Positions 1 to 10,784 of a stretch of 64,000 nt of DNA are shown here, in pieces. Position 1 is the first letter of the stretch; the number at the start of each line of letters is the position of its first letter. The stretch spans positions 186,001 to 250,000 of the forward strand of contig NZ_JAJKFV010000004.1 in NCBI RefSeq assembly GCF_020966775.1, written 5' to 3'. The notes under the pieces are model-generated. The model searched no databases and was not told where the DNA came from. It worked only from the letters and a program-made list of their open reading frames with translations. This DNA comes from Rhodopirellula halodulae (GTDB lineage: Bacteria > Planctomycetota > Planctomycetia > Pirellulales > Pirellulaceae). Both the position numbers and the translations under genes were made by a program.

Positions 1-1539
1 GCGAAGCAAGATGTGATGTTCCCAAACCAACTTGGCCGCAGCCAACGCGATCGCGGTGCCGAGCAAGCCGCCGGCGATCGCGACCTGTTGCGAGGTGGCC
101 GCGAGCACCACGCCGAATGCGAGTAGACCGCCGATCACCGTCGTGCCACCAAATCGCATCAATGTTCGGTTCATCCGCCAAAGCGTTCGTTGCGTGGCGA
201 TGTAAATCATGGCACTGCTGAAAAGGCCAGCTAAACCAAACACAATGGCACCGACGAGCAACACCGGTGCGGCCCAATCGGGAATCACCAACCATTCGGG
301 CAGTGAAAGCGACTCGGGCAACATCGGTGCGATGACCGGCAACCAGAGCACGCCCATCGCCAAGGAGAGCAAACCCACAAATTTGCCCAGCAAGACGGCT
401 TCACGACTGAGCCACGATGTACGCAGTCCCAAAAAGATTCGCCAAGATCGCAGTGGTTGTCCCAGGTGCAGTGGAGCCAGGTTCATCCCGACCATCGAAA
501 TGCCCCAAGCCACTGTGGCGGTCCAACGCGTGGTTTCTAAATTCAGGCCTTCGCCCGATATCGCCCCTAGCACCGCGACCACGCGCTCGCACACCAACAT
601 GCCGACACCGATTTGCGTAGCAATCAGCAAAGCGGCCAGCGGCCAGTGATCTTCTGCGGGTTCGTCGATCTCGTGATCTTGTGCAATTCCTTCGAATCGT
701 TTGTTCGGATCCGAGCTGTGGAAGGTGGTGGTGGGGCGAGTGATCGATGAAAGCGGAGCACCGCTCACCAACCGTTCTCGCACGTCGGGCGCCCCAACCT
801 GTTGTTCAACAATCTGAATCGAGATGGCTTCGTTGGGGCACGACTGCACGCAGGCGGGTGCTTCGCCGACGGACAGGCGTTGATGACACATGTCGCATTT
901 GCGAACGATACCCAAGCGTTTGCTGTACTTGGGCACTTCATACGGGCACATCATTGTGCAGTATTTGCACCCGATGCATTGGTCGTCCAAGTGGCGAACG
1001 ATGCCGGTTTCCGGGTCTTTGTCGTAGGCTTTCACCGGGCAACCATTCAGACAACCGGGGTCTTCGCAGTGATGACAAGCCGTCGTGACGTGCTGGACAC
1101 CGATCGCGATGGGAAGCGACGTGGTGGCGGTCTCCGCGGATGGTTCCCCAACCACCAACGTACCAACGCGACGCCAGCTTTCGGTTTCGTCCAAACCGTT
1201 CATCGTATGACACGCGACGACGCAAGCTTTGCAGCCGCTGCACGTGTCCAGGTCCACATTGAATGCGTACTGCTGGCCCGGACCTGGTGGACTGGCCGGC
1301 ATCAGCTTGCTGTAGTAGCGGGCCTGTGCCGGGGCATCAATCAGGTGCGCTTCCTCATCCTCAGTCTCATGAACCGAAGCAAATTCTTCCACCGCGGTCA
1401 ACGTTTGCTGTTCTTTGAGCAGCATCGAGACCAAGTCGAACGAGTCGCCTTGTCCGTCCAGCGGCAAACCCGCAGCGGGTGAACCATTGGCCCCGGCTGT
1501 CACGGCGACATTCGTTTCGGTGGGAAGTAGACTGGACAT
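1..1539 (-). CDS. DmsB-DmsC-type fusion: 4Fe-4S ferredoxin plus membrane anchor (3' end outside window)
   Basis: Reading on the minus strand from ATG at 1539 stays open to base 1, so the C-terminus is missing. Residues from about 100 carry cysteine clusters of the DmsB/NrfC type (CSGCKACVVACH, CHHCEDPGCLNGCP, CIGCKYCTMMCP, then CDMC and CVQSCP), enough for four [4Fe-4S] clusters. From about residue 290 several hydrophobic segments follow, including WRIFLGLRTSWLSREAVL, as in the DmsC quinol-oxidising anchor family. Normally these are two proteins; here they are fused. It starts 3 bp after the GAF protein and is last in the visible nitrate operon, so I infer that it passes quinol electrons to a molybdopterin nitrate reductase beyond the window edge. 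A DMSO reductase or other molybdoenzyme partner is possible. Confidence 0.85.
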   Translation of the reverse strand, partial: MSSLLPTETNVAVTAGANGSPAAGLPLDGQGDSFDLVSMLLKEQQTLTAVEEFASVHETEDEEAHLIDAPAQARYYSKLMPASPPGPGQQYAFNVDLDTCSGCKACVVACHTMNGLDETESWRRVGTLVVGEPSAETATTSLPIAIGVQHVTTACHHCEDPGCLNGCPVKAYDKDPETGIVRHLDDQCIGCKYCTMMCPYEVPKYSKRLGIVRKCDMCHQRLSVGEAPACVQSCPNEAISIQIVEQQVGAPDVRERLVSGAPLSSITRPTTTFHSSDPNKRFEGIAQDHEIDEPAEDHWPLAALLIATQIGVGMLVCERVVAVLGAISGEGLNLETTRWTATVAWGISMVGMNLAPLHLGQPLRSWRIFLGLRTSWLSREAVLLGKFVGLLSLAMGVLWLPVIAPMLPESLSLPEWLVIPDWAAPVLLVGAIVFGLAGLFSSAMIYIATQRTLWRMNRTLMRFGGTTVIGGLLAFGVVLAATSQQVAIAGGLLGTAIALAAAKLVWEHHILLR

Positions 1540-1542
1540 GGA

Positions 1543-2478
1543 TCAGAACATCAACAAAGTGATGGAGCTGAGAACGGTTCCGTCAAAGAATGGAATCGCC
1601 AATCCCGCGGTCGGGCATGGCAAGGCTTTGTCCGCAGGTCGGGTCAACAGCAACGCAGCCATGTCTTCGATCAACACGGTTCGTTGATTCTGGGTGACCA
1701 ACCCGAGGATGCCGGTGTTCGTGGGAACCTTGGTGCCAACGTCCAACCGAAACGCTTTTTCAACGTCGCCGTAAGCCTGGCTGGTCAGTTCGCATTCCGA
1801 ATCGTTGACTTTCCAAACTTCCATCGCCCGAGCCATGGGCGTTTTCCTGGACTGGATCAGCACCGCGGTCGAGAGGAACTGATCCGAAAAGATCGGCACT
1901 CCCAACGCGGAATTCAGCAAGTCCGCCGAAGCACCCGCGGCTCGCAGAAACCCCATGTGATTCGCCAAGTCGTCTTGGACGAGAGCGATCTCGCGATCCC
2001 AGACGACACCGGGCAAACCGTTTCCTTTTTCGAAGCGAACAAACGAACTGACATTTTGGAATCGTTCGAGTTTGCCGTAGTAGCCTTCGCGAAGGGCGAC
2101 TTCGTCATGCGGTCCCACGGGACGCCACACTTCAAACACGCCGACCGGATCCGACATGGTTTCCGTGGCGGCCTTCGAAAAGAGCACGATCACCGATTGA
2201 ACATCGCCGTCAAAGAAAACGGGAATGGCCAAAGCGGACGAAGCGTCGGAAGGTAAAAGAGCCGCGTCTTGAACCACCATCGCGTCGCTTTCTTCCAAGC
2301 AACGTTGCGCGATGGTCAGAACTTGTGGATCGGTTTCGGGTGAAAACTCACCGGGAGCAACGACGTCACAAACATGGACGCCTTGCAGGTAACAAGGATC
2401 GGGAACGGCGAGCGGAGGCAATGAGGTACGCAAGGTGTTTGTATCGGTGGTTGGTTCCGAAGCGGTGATCGTGGTCAT
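1543..2478 (-). CDS. GAF-like repeat protein in nitrate operon
   Basis: A 311-residue soluble protein with no signal peptide or membrane segment. A short motif recurs three times (AIPVFFDG, GVPIFSDQ, AIPFFDGT), each followed by a beta strand rich in V/I/L. Between them are two similar stretches (FEVWRP...YYGKLERF and MEVWKV...YGDVEKAF), which suggests tandem GAF-like folds without any output domain. I chose ATG at 2478 because GAGGG lies 7 nt upstream and it follows the nrtD stop by 10 bp; a start at 2499 would overlap nrtD. It may sense nitrate or nitrite or regulate the transporter or reductase; this is inferred from context only. Confidence 0.7.
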   Translation of the reverse strand: MTTITASEPTTDTNTLRTSLPPLAVPDPCYLQGVHVCDVVAPGEFSPETDPQVLTIAQRCLEESDAMVVQDAALLPSDASSALAIPVFFDGDVQSVIVLFSKAATETMSDPVGVFEVWRPVGPHDEVALREGYYGKLERFQNVSSFVRFEKGNGLPGVVWDREIALVQDDLANHMGFLRAAGASADLLNSALGVPIFSDQFLSTAVLIQSRKTPMARAMEVWKVNDSECELTSQAYGDVEKAFRLDVGTKVPTNTGILGLVTQNQRTVLIEDMAALLLTRPADKALPCPTAGLAIPFFDGTVLSSITLLMF

Positions 2479-2488
2479 GAGAAGACCC

Positions 2489-3337
2489 TCAGGTGGCATC
2501 GGCGGTGGCGAGTTGTTCTTGTTGAGCTTTTGCTCGTTTCTCGGCGTCGGCTTTCAGCTTCTTGTGATCTTGGTCTTCCAAGAACTGAATCATCTTGCCG
2601 CGGAAGTCGTAATATTCGGGGTGATCCAACACATCGGCTCGAACGCGAGGACGTTCAAAGGGCAAGCTGAAGATGGCACCGACTTTGGCTCGCGGGCCGT
2701 TGGTCATCATCACCACGCGGTCGCTCATGAAGAGGGCTTCGTCGACATCGTGGGTGACCATCACCGTGGTGACTTTGTCGCGAATCAAGATTTCGAGCAG
2801 GATCTCTTGCAACTCCATCCGTGTCAGCGAGTCCAGCATTCCGAACGGCTCATCAAGCAACAGCATCTTGGGTCGCAACGCAAACGCGCGTGCGATGCCG
2901 ACGCGTTGCTGCATGCCTTGGCTGAGGTCCTTGGCTCGTTTGTGCAGGCTGCTGCCCAGCCCCACCAAGTTCAAGTAGTACGAGGCCAAATCACGGCGAT
3001 CACGTTTGCTGGCGGTCAGGTAAACCTGGTTGACGCCGAGCATCACATTCTCAAGTGCGGTCATCCATGGCATCAGACAAGGAGCTTGAAACACCACCCC
3101 ACGATCCGGTCCCGGTCCATCGATTTCACGACCGTCTATGACCACGCCGCCAGTGGTGATCGGGTTCAACCCAGCCACCATGGTGAGCACCGTGCTCTTG
3201 CCGCAACCGGAGTGACCAAGCAAGGAAACGTACTCGCCCTTTTCAAGATTGAGATCGAATTCTTCGACAATCACGACCGGCCCATTGTGGGTGTCGTAGG
3301 TCTTGCCGAGCCGGAACATTTCGACGTAGCCGCGCAT
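2489..3337 (-). CDS. nrtD: Nitrate ABC transporter ATP-binding protein NrtD-like
   Basis: A 282-residue ABC ATPase: Walker [10 protein letters not shown] near residue 42, signature LSQGMQQRV, Walker [12 protein letters not shown] and H-loop VTHDVDEA. The tail after the ATPase core ([18 protein letters not shown]) resembles the nitrate/sulfonate/taurine importer branch. It would energise inward transport of nitrate or a related anion together with the NrtC-like ATPase and NrtB permease just upstream. It lies 84 bp after nrtC. Unlike cyanobacterial NrtC, neither ATPase here carries a C-terminal binding-protein-like regulatory domain, so the C and D names follow gene order. Confidence 0.88.
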   Translation of the reverse strand: MRGYVEMFRLGKTYDTHNGPVVIVEEFDLNLEKGEYVSLLGHSGCGKSTVLTMVAGLNPITTGGVVIDGREIDGPGPDRGVVFQAPCLMPWMTALENVMLGVNQVYLTASKRDRRDLASYYLNLVGLGSSLHKRAKDLSQGMQQRVGIARAFALRPKMLLLDEPFGMLDSLTRMELQEILLEILIRDKVTTVMVTHDVDEALFMSDRVVMMTNGPRAKVGAIFSLPFERPRVRADVLDHPEYYDFRGKMIQFLEDQDHKKLKADAEKRAKAQQEQLATADAT

Positions 3338-3421
3338 GTACGATGAGTTTGGTTGGAAGGTTTCTGAATGGTATGGAGCAAACGACGAGGGTTTCGCATC
3401 GACGGACGAAGCCCATCAGGC

Positions 3422-4369
3422 CTAACGCGGTCCCGTGTTGAAAATCGCCCGTGATGGTCGAGTCAAATCGACCGGTTCGATTTCAGGCAAACGGAATTGC
3501 TGAGCGGGATTGGCCGACGTTTCGTCTCGACGGGCTTTTTGACGAACGGCAACCAAGTAATTGGTGACGGCGTTGCGAAGACCTTTGAACTCTTCGTTGT
3601 CGTTGAGTTCGGTCTTGTTTCGAGGGCGATCCAAGCCAACGGTAAAGACCGGCCCCAGCGATGCATTGGGCCCGGGGTTCAGTGGAACGATGCGGTCGGC
3701 AACCATGATCGCCTCGTCAACATCGTTGGTGATCATCACGCAAGTCTGTTTTTCCTCGCTCCAAATTTTCAGAATCTCGTCGCCGAGTTGCCCGCGAGTC
3801 AGCGCGTCCAGTGCCGACAGCGGTTCGTCGAGCAGCAAGACTTTCGGTTTCAATGCGAGAGTCCGAGCGAGGCTGGTTCGTTGACGCATCCCGCCCGACA
3901 ACTCGTGCGGCCGACGGTGGGCAGCGTGGCTCAACCCGACCAGCTCAATGAACTTCTCAACATGGTCTTTGCGTTTTTCACGCGACCAGTCCTTGAAGAT
4001 CGTGTTGACTGACAGCGCGATGTTTCCGCGAACGGTGAGCCATGGCAGCAACGAATAGTTTTGAAACACCATGCCGCGATCGGGCGACGGTCCCTTGATG
4101 GGTTCGTCGTTCATGGTGATCGTGCCTTGGTCGGGACTGATCAGCCCCGCCAACAACTGGGTGAACGTCGTTTTGCCACTGCCGCTGAATCCCACCACCG
4201 CCAAAAACTCGCCTTCGCGAATGTTCAGGTTGATGTTCTGCAGGACTTCGTTGCGAGTGACGCCACTGCCGTAGCCTTTGCAAACGCCACGCATTTGCAG
4301 GATGGGCTTGGGAGCGGAGGAGACGACACGTTTCCGGGTCGACGGTTTGGTTTCGAGAGCAACACTCAT
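3422..4369 (-). CDS. nrtC: Nitrate ABC transporter ATP-binding protein NrtC-like
   Basis: A 315-residue ABC ATPase: Walker A GFSGSGKTT near residue 60, signature LSGGMRQR, Walker B LLLDEPLSALD. The usual H-loop histidine is asparagine here (MITNDVDEA), whereas the sister ATPase downstream keeps VTHD. This suggests an asymmetric NrtC/NrtD heterodimer with one canonical site. The segment PLNPGPNASLGPVF after the H-loop fits nitrate transporter ATPases. It lies 38 bp after nrtB. The C-terminal extension has no recognisable domain. Confidence 0.88.
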   Translation of the reverse strand: MSVALETKPSTRKRVVSSAPKPILQMRGVCKGYGSGVTRNEVLQNINLNIREGEFLAVVGFSGSGKTTFTQLLAGLISPDQGTITMNDEPIKGPSPDRGMVFQNYSLLPWLTVRGNIALSVNTIFKDWSREKRKDHVEKFIELVGLSHAAHRRPHELSGGMRQRTSLARTLALKPKVLLLDEPLSALDALTRGQLGDEILKIWSEEKQTCVMITNDVDEAIMVADRIVPLNPGPNASLGPVFTVGLDRPRNKTELNDNEEFKGLRNAVTNYLVAVRQKARRDETSANPAQQFRLPEIEPVDLTRPSRAIFNTGPR

Positions 4370-4407
4370 GAGTCACCAATGGTTTGGAAAGGAGGAGGCT
4401 TTGAAAC

Positions 4408-5580
4408 TCAAACTGGCGATGGATTGCCGAAGCTGACCAAGTTGCGGAAAAAGATCATGATGCGATCCAGCAACAGTCCGATCAGACCGATCACCAACAC
4501 ACTGAATGCGATGCGGGCGTAGGTCAGATCGCTGCCGTTTTGGAATTCATCCCAAACGAATTTTCCGAGACCTGGGTTTTGGGCGAGCATGTCGGCCGCG
4601 ATCAAAACCATCCAACCAACGCCCAAGCTGATCCGCATTCCGGCGAACATCAGTGGTAAGCTGGCGGGAAGAATGATCTTTGTCAGGCGTTGCCACCAAG
4701 AGAGACGCAGCACGTCGGCGACGTTGATGAAGTCTTTGTCCACGCTGGCGACACCCAGCGTTGTGTTGACCAGGGTCGGCCAGAGCGAACACAGGCAAAC
4801 CGTCGAAGCGGAAATCAGGAATGCCTTGTCGAAGAACGTTTCGCCACTGCTGTACCCGGCGTAGTACCACATGATGACGATGAACGCCAAAGGTAGCCAA
4901 GCCAGCGGGCTAACGGGTTTGAAGATTTGAATGAACGGGGTCATCGCCGCGTTGAACCAAGGGCTCATGCCGCACAAGACGCCGATCGGTACAGCAACGA
5001 TGGTGGCCAAGAAGAAACCGAAGAACACCGTTTTGACGCTGGTCCAAATTTGGTCGATGAATGTGGGGGCACTGGACGGAACGAAGTTCGCGGCGGCGAC
5101 TGCTCGCTTCTTCAGAGCCAGCGACTTGTCCTCGAGTTTCGATTTCTTTTCACCCGTGGCTTTGCTCGCGGCCGCGGTGTAAGCGTTGGCCTCGGCAAGA
5201 AGCTGAACGGCTTCGACAAGCTTTTCTTGCTTGGCAGCTTTGTCGGCCTCACGTTGCTCGTAGTGCATCGCGATCAGTTGCTTTCCGGCTGACCATGTCG
5301 CTTGTGGGCTGGGCAACTTGGCACTGTCGGTCACCACGCTGGATGCGGCTGCAGCCCACAACCCCAGAAACACACAAACTGCTGCGATCGGCAGCAGGAT
5401 GAATTTCGCGATTCCGACGAGCTGTTCGCGTTTGTCCTCGCCGGCTGCGAGTCGAACAAAGGGCTCCAAAATCGGAAGACCCGCTACATTGCAAAACCGA
5501 AGAAGATTGCCACGCCAGTTCATCAGGGGATTGGTCCAAAAAGAGAAGTTGTGTTTTGGGGTGATGGGTTGCTCGTGCAT
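4408..5580 (-). CDS. nrtB: Nitrate ABC transporter permease NrtB
   Basis: A 390-residue inner-membrane permease of the BPD_transp_1 family. A first membrane segment (about 60-82) is followed by a charged, Lys/Ala/Glu-rich helical stretch (about 95-165, for example [18 protein letters not shown]) that ordinary NrtB/SsuC permeases of 250-280 residues lack. The standard permease core follows, with an EAA-type loop near [16 protein letters not shown] and motif [20 protein letters not shown]. It lies 44 bp after nrtA. The inserted segment might form an amphipathic or coiled-coil arm that docks the binding protein. Confidence 0.9.
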   Translation of the reverse strand: MHEQPITPKHNFSFWTNPLMNWRGNLLRFCNVAGLPILEPFVRLAAGEDKREQLVGIAKFILLPIAAVCVFLGLWAAAASSVVTDSAKLPSPQATWSAGKQLIAMHYEQREADKAAKQEKLVEAVQLLAEANAYTAAASKATGEKKSKLEDKSLALKKRAVAAANFVPSSAPTFIDQIWTSVKTVFFGFFLATIVAVPIGVLCGMSPWFNAAMTPFIQIFKPVSPLAWLPLAFIVIMWYYAGYSSGETFFDKAFLISASTVCLCSLWPTLVNTTLGVASVDKDFINVADVLRLSWWQRLTKIILPASLPLMFAGMRISLGVGWMVLIAADMLAQNPGLGKFVWDEFQNGSDLTYARIAFSVLVIGLIGLLLDRIMIFFRNLVSFGNPSPV

Positions 5581-5624
5581 GTCGGCCGCGAATGGATCAC
5601 GACCGACATGCGTTGTGAGAGCGT

Positions 5625-7205
<1,581 letters not shown>

Positions 7206-7819
7206 CGCGAAAACTGTCCGTCGAATGAAGAAGTTGGGTCTGTGCAATAAAGTGGCATTAGTGATGCCGGTTTAACGTTTCGCAAGCAATATGCCGGAAG
7301 TACGGCGCGAACTGAGCAGGAACTAACAAAGGGGGCTCGTGAAACACTAGTGGCGCCTAACGGGCACCAGGCCATCACTGACCTTTGTGAAGTCTTTAGC
7401 ATCTTCATCCCGCAAGGCGGCATTGCCCAACGCTTCAGCACATGCGGCCATCGCCTGCGCAAGGTTTGGGCAGCGGTGCTCGCGGCACGAACGACCACTG
7501 GGTGAACTGAAGGTTTTGACGCGACTTATGTGCGATCAAGCGACTCGGGACGGGTCCAAACCTGTATCCGACAGACGACTTTTCCGGTTGATCGGATTGG
7601 CAACCTTTGAACGGGTTGCAATTTGCAACTCGATTTGGATGCGGTTTCAGCGACGAAACGATCCAGCCGATAGGCGAACAGGATCGCTATGAAGCCCCGG
7701 GTGTTGATTTCTGCCATCTGTGACTGACCGCTGTTCCTCTGGCGGACGGAACTACGACGATCCAAACCACGATCTGGATGATTCGTTACCAATCAACTCC
7801 ACGAAGGAGCTCTCACGTT
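7206..7819. other. Divergent intergenic region between nrtA and porin
   Basis: About 610 bp without a convincing gene. The only open frames (7387-7692 plus, 7526-7792 minus) lack a Shine-Dalgarno and look unlike any protein I know. It must hold promoters for the nrt operon (minus) and the porin (plus). I could not identify a specific operator or sigma-54 site by eye. Confidence 0.5.
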
Positions 7820-9475
7820 ATGTCTCAACGCCACTGGAAACGCCGCCTGCTCAGTGCGATTGCGATCGCAACAGCGGCCATTTCCTCCAACGCTCACGCC
7901 CAAGACACATCGGGTCTCGAACCCACCGTGTTGTTGGTCGTTCAACAGGGCGAAGGAGCTCTCACCGAGCCAGGCCCATCGCCGACCGCACCCAGCAAGC
8001 CAGCCGCCACGGAATCAATCGTTCAGCCAGAATCTGATCTGGCTGCTCCCGTGGTTGATGAATCCACCTACGCGGCACCGTCCTACGCTTCCTACGGCGC
8101 ACCATGCAATTGTTGCCAAGGTGGTTGCTGCACGAAGAAGAAAAAAGAAGCCGCGATGGCAAAGATGAAGGGTGCCTACCAAGGCGTCTTCTATGCCAAC
8201 GACTACAGCTACCTCAATGATCCTTGTTACGACGGCCCCTCGTTCTTCGGCGACTCGCTGAAGGGCATGCTGAACGGAACGTTGGATGTCGGTGGGGAAG
8301 CACGTGTGCGTTATCACAGCGAACGCAACTTCCGCGGCTTGGGCCCTACCGGACTTGGACTGACCGGCAACGACGACCAGTTTTGGTTGACTCGTTACCG
8401 CATGTTCGCGAATTGGCGTTTGTCAGAGAACGTTCGCTTCTACGGTGAATACCTCTATGCGGATTCGGGCGGGGAGACCTTCAACAACCGTCCGATCGAA
8501 GAGAACCGCGGCGAAGCACAAAACCTGTTCTTGGAAGCGAAGCTCACGGACAACCTCAGCGTTCGCGGCGGTCGTCAAGAACTGTTGCTGGGAGCTCAGC
8601 GATTGGTCTCTTGCTTGGATTGGGCCAACACCCGTCGTACCTTCGACGGTGTTCGTGCGACCTACGCGAACAAAGACGGTTCGATCGATGCGTTCTACAC
8701 CCATCCCGTCAAACGCACCTTTGCGTACGAAGACAAGTGGGACTCCACGAACCAAGACGTTCAGTTCTTCGGTGCGTACATGACCCGCAAGGACACTTGG
8801 CTCGGCCAGTGGGAGAACTACTACCTCGGTTTGAACAACGATGTGGCTGACTTCGACTACCACACAATCGGTAGCCGCATTGTTGGCAAAACCGATTCTA
8901 ATTGGATGTACGAGTACGAAGGTGGCACGCAGTTCGGAACAAACAGCGACGGCACCGATCACAGCGCCGGTTTCTTCACCGGCGGTTTGGGGCGTCAAAT
9001 TGCTCTGACCAAAGATTGGAAGCCCACCGTTTGGTTCTGGTACGACTACGCGTCCGGTGGCGACGATTCGCTTCGTGGTGGAGACGGTTTCGATCACCTG
9101 TTCCCGTTGGCTCACAAGTACAACGGCTTCATGGACTTGTTCGGTCGCCGTAACTTGCATGACATCAACGCTCAGTTCATCACGCCCTTCTTCGGCGAGA
9201 AAGTCAAACTGTTGCTTTGGTATCACTACTTCATGCTGGACGAGAAAACCACTCCGTTCGACGTAGTCATGAACCCGTACAATACCAACAACCCTGCGGG
9301 CGATCGTGAGCTTGGACACGAGATCGATGTCTTGTTCCAAATCGCGCTCAACCCACGCAACAGCGCACTGATTGGTTACTCGCACTTCAACTCTGGCAAG
9401 TACTACAGCACGACCGCAGGTGTTCCCGACGTCGACGCGGACTTCTTCTACTTCCAGTACCAAATGCGGTTCTAA
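7820..9475 (+). CDS. Alginate-export-like outer-membrane porin with Cys/Lys-rich segment
   Basis: A 551-residue protein. ATG 7820 is preceded by GAAGGAG 10 nt upstream and begins a signal peptide (about 1-24, ending SSNAHAQ). A Pro-rich linker and a compact cysteine motif CNCCQGGCC followed by KKKKE (about 96-108) precede a beta-barrel region with alternating aromatic strands ending in the aromatic FFYFQYQMRF typical of outer-membrane proteins. The barrel resembles alginate-export porins common in planctomycetes. It is transcribed divergently from nrtA, so it may be the outer-membrane route for nitrate; this is inferred from position. A strong terminator follows. Confidence 0.8.
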   Translation: MSQRHWKRRLLSAIAIATAAISSNAHAQDTSGLEPTVLLVVQQGEGALTEPGPSPTAPSKPAATESIVQPESDLAAPVVDESTYAAPSYASYGAPCNCCQGGCCTKKKKEAAMAKMKGAYQGVFYANDYSYLNDPCYDGPSFFGDSLKGMLNGTLDVGGEARVRYHSERNFRGLGPTGLGLTGNDDQFWLTRYRMFANWRLSENVRFYGEYLYADSGGETFNNRPIEENRGEAQNLFLEAKLTDNLSVRGGRQELLLGAQRLVSCLDWANTRRTFDGVRATYANKDGSIDAFYTHPVKRTFAYEDKWDSTNQDVQFFGAYMTRKDTWLGQWENYYLGLNNDVADFDYHTIGSRIVGKTDSNWMYEYEGGTQFGTNSDGTDHSAGFFTGGLGRQIALTKDWKPTVWFWYDYASGGDDSLRGGDGFDHLFPLAHKYNGFMDLFGRRNLHDINAQFITPFFGEKVKLLLWYHYFMLDEKTTPFDVVMNPYNTNNPAGDRELGHEIDVLFQIALNPRNSALIGYSHFNSGKYYSTTAGVPDVDADFFYFQYQMRF

Positions 9476-9521
9476 GAACCATCGTTTCGCGGCATGTCGC
9501 GAAATGCAATGAATCTCGAAA

Positions 9522-9551
9522 ACGTCCGGTGTTCCGCACCGGGCGTTTTTT
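9522..9551 (+). terminator. Intrinsic terminator after porin
   Basis: A 10-bp stem (9522-9531 with 9537-9546, one G-U pair) with a 5-nt loop, followed by a run of six T. It lies 46 bp after the porin stop codon. Confidence 0.85.
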
Positions 9552-9827
9552 CGTGCGCGAGCATCTTGTTCTGCGCGTCTTCGGCGTTTGCCCCGTCTTC
9601 TTGGGGACACGACAAGTTTCCCCCAACCCGCATCGGGCGTTAACAGGATCAACACACTCGGTTGATACCTTCCCACTCGAATTCAACGTCGATCTTTCAG
9701 TTGATTGAAAAGCAAATTGGATTCGAAGTTGTTGCGACGGTCGGCATCGGATTGCACGCCCCGCTCGGAGTGGATGCTCCGTGTTGAGGTGGACCGTTCC
9801 CGTTCCTTCCAAGCCAAGGAAGCAGGC
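9552..9827. other. Intergenic region upstream of phosphoesterase-btaAB operon
   Basis: No gene seen. An in-frame TTG-type extension of the phosphoesterase reaches back to 9705 but shows no protein-like conservation. The operon promoter should be here. I looked for a Pho-box-like direct repeat by eye and did not find a clear one. Confidence 0.45.
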
Positions 9828-10742
9828 ATGCAGCGGCCCGCCCCCACGCCGGTCCGGACCCTCTTGGTGAGCGATGTGCACCTGGGATCGAAGCATTCGC
9901 GAACAGAAGAGTTCCTCACGTTTCTTCGCCAATTCCATCCCGAGTCGCTGTACCTCGTGGGCGACTTCATTGACGGCTGGAAAATCAACACGGGTTGGCA
10001 TTGGTCCTCCGCTTGCGACGACGTGATTGCCCACCTGATCGAACTGGCTCAACGAGGCACCAAGATTCACTACGTCGCGGGAAACCATGATTCCTTTTTA
10101 CGCAATCCTGCTTTTCGTGCGGGGTGCATGGCAACATTGCCTCGATTCGAAGTGGCCAACGAATTTGTGATGGAAACGGTCGCGGGTTGGCGGTTTCTGA
10201 TTACCCACGGCGACATGTTCGATTGCGTGGAAGCCAACGCTCAGTGGTTATCCAAAGGCAGCACGGTTCTTTACGACGCTTGCCTCAGCATGAACCGCTG
10301 GTACCACCGCACTTGGTTGCGTCGAGAACAAAATCCGCATGGTGTTTGTTCCCATCTGAAAGACCGTGTCAAACGATGGATTCGTTTTGTCAGCGACTTC
10401 GAAAACAAGATCTTGCATCACGCGAAGGTGAGCGATTGCGATGGTGTGATTTGTGGACACATCCATACGCCCGACATCGTGAGCGGAAAGTCGATGTGGT
10501 ACTGCAACACCGGCGATTGGGTCGAGAACTGCACCGGTTTGGTGGAGCGCCACGATGGCCAACTTCACCTGGTCCGAACTTACGACGAGGACCTGTTCTT
10601 GCAACTTCCTGCACAGCGGCAGTTCGACGGCAATCACGACGAACCGCACAGCAGTGGCACACCAAACCTTTTTGAGGATTCGGCGTCGCCCGAGTGGATC
10701 CCAGCGAGTGCTGGCACTTCGTCGAGCGGTTACGCCGCTTGA
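9828..10742 (+). CDS. plcP: Calcineurin-like metallophosphoesterase, PlcP/LpxH-type
   Basis: A 304-residue metallophosphoesterase with the complete metal-site series: SDVHLGSKHS (about 14), GDFIDGW (about 43), GNHDS (about 87), THGDMFD and CGHIHTP. This is the COG2908 set shared by UDP-2,3-diacylglucosamine hydrolases and by PlcP, the phospholipase C of bacterial lipid remodelling. ATG 9828 follows AAGGA by 9 nt. btaA follows 42 bp downstream, so I favour PlcP: release of diacylglycerol from phospholipids to feed betaine-lipid synthesis. It could instead be an LpxH-like lipid A enzyme; the symbol rests on context. Confidence 0.72.
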   Translation: MQRPAPTPVRTLLVSDVHLGSKHSRTEEFLTFLRQFHPESLYLVGDFIDGWKINTGWHWSSACDDVIAHLIELAQRGTKIHYVAGNHDSFLRNPAFRAGCMATLPRFEVANEFVMETVAGWRFLITHGDMFDCVEANAQWLSKGSTVLYDACLSMNRWYHRTWLRREQNPHGVCSHLKDRVKRWIRFVSDFENKILHHAKVSDCDGVICGHIHTPDIVSGKSMWYCNTGDWVENCTGLVERHDGQLHLVRTYDEDLFLQLPAQRQFDGNHDEPHSSGTPNLFEDSASPEWIPASAGTSSSGYAA

Positions 10743-10784
10743 CATCGTTTTCATTTCAACCAACTGAAGAAAAGACACCCCCGA

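Noticed and set aside
802..1482. Plus-strand 226-aa open frame
   Set aside because: Antisense to the DmsB-DmsC-type gene, whose Cys motifs are clearly read on the minus strand.
7387..7792. Possible small genes in the nrtA-porin gap
   Set aside because: No ribosome site, low complexity and no recognisable similarity on either strand.
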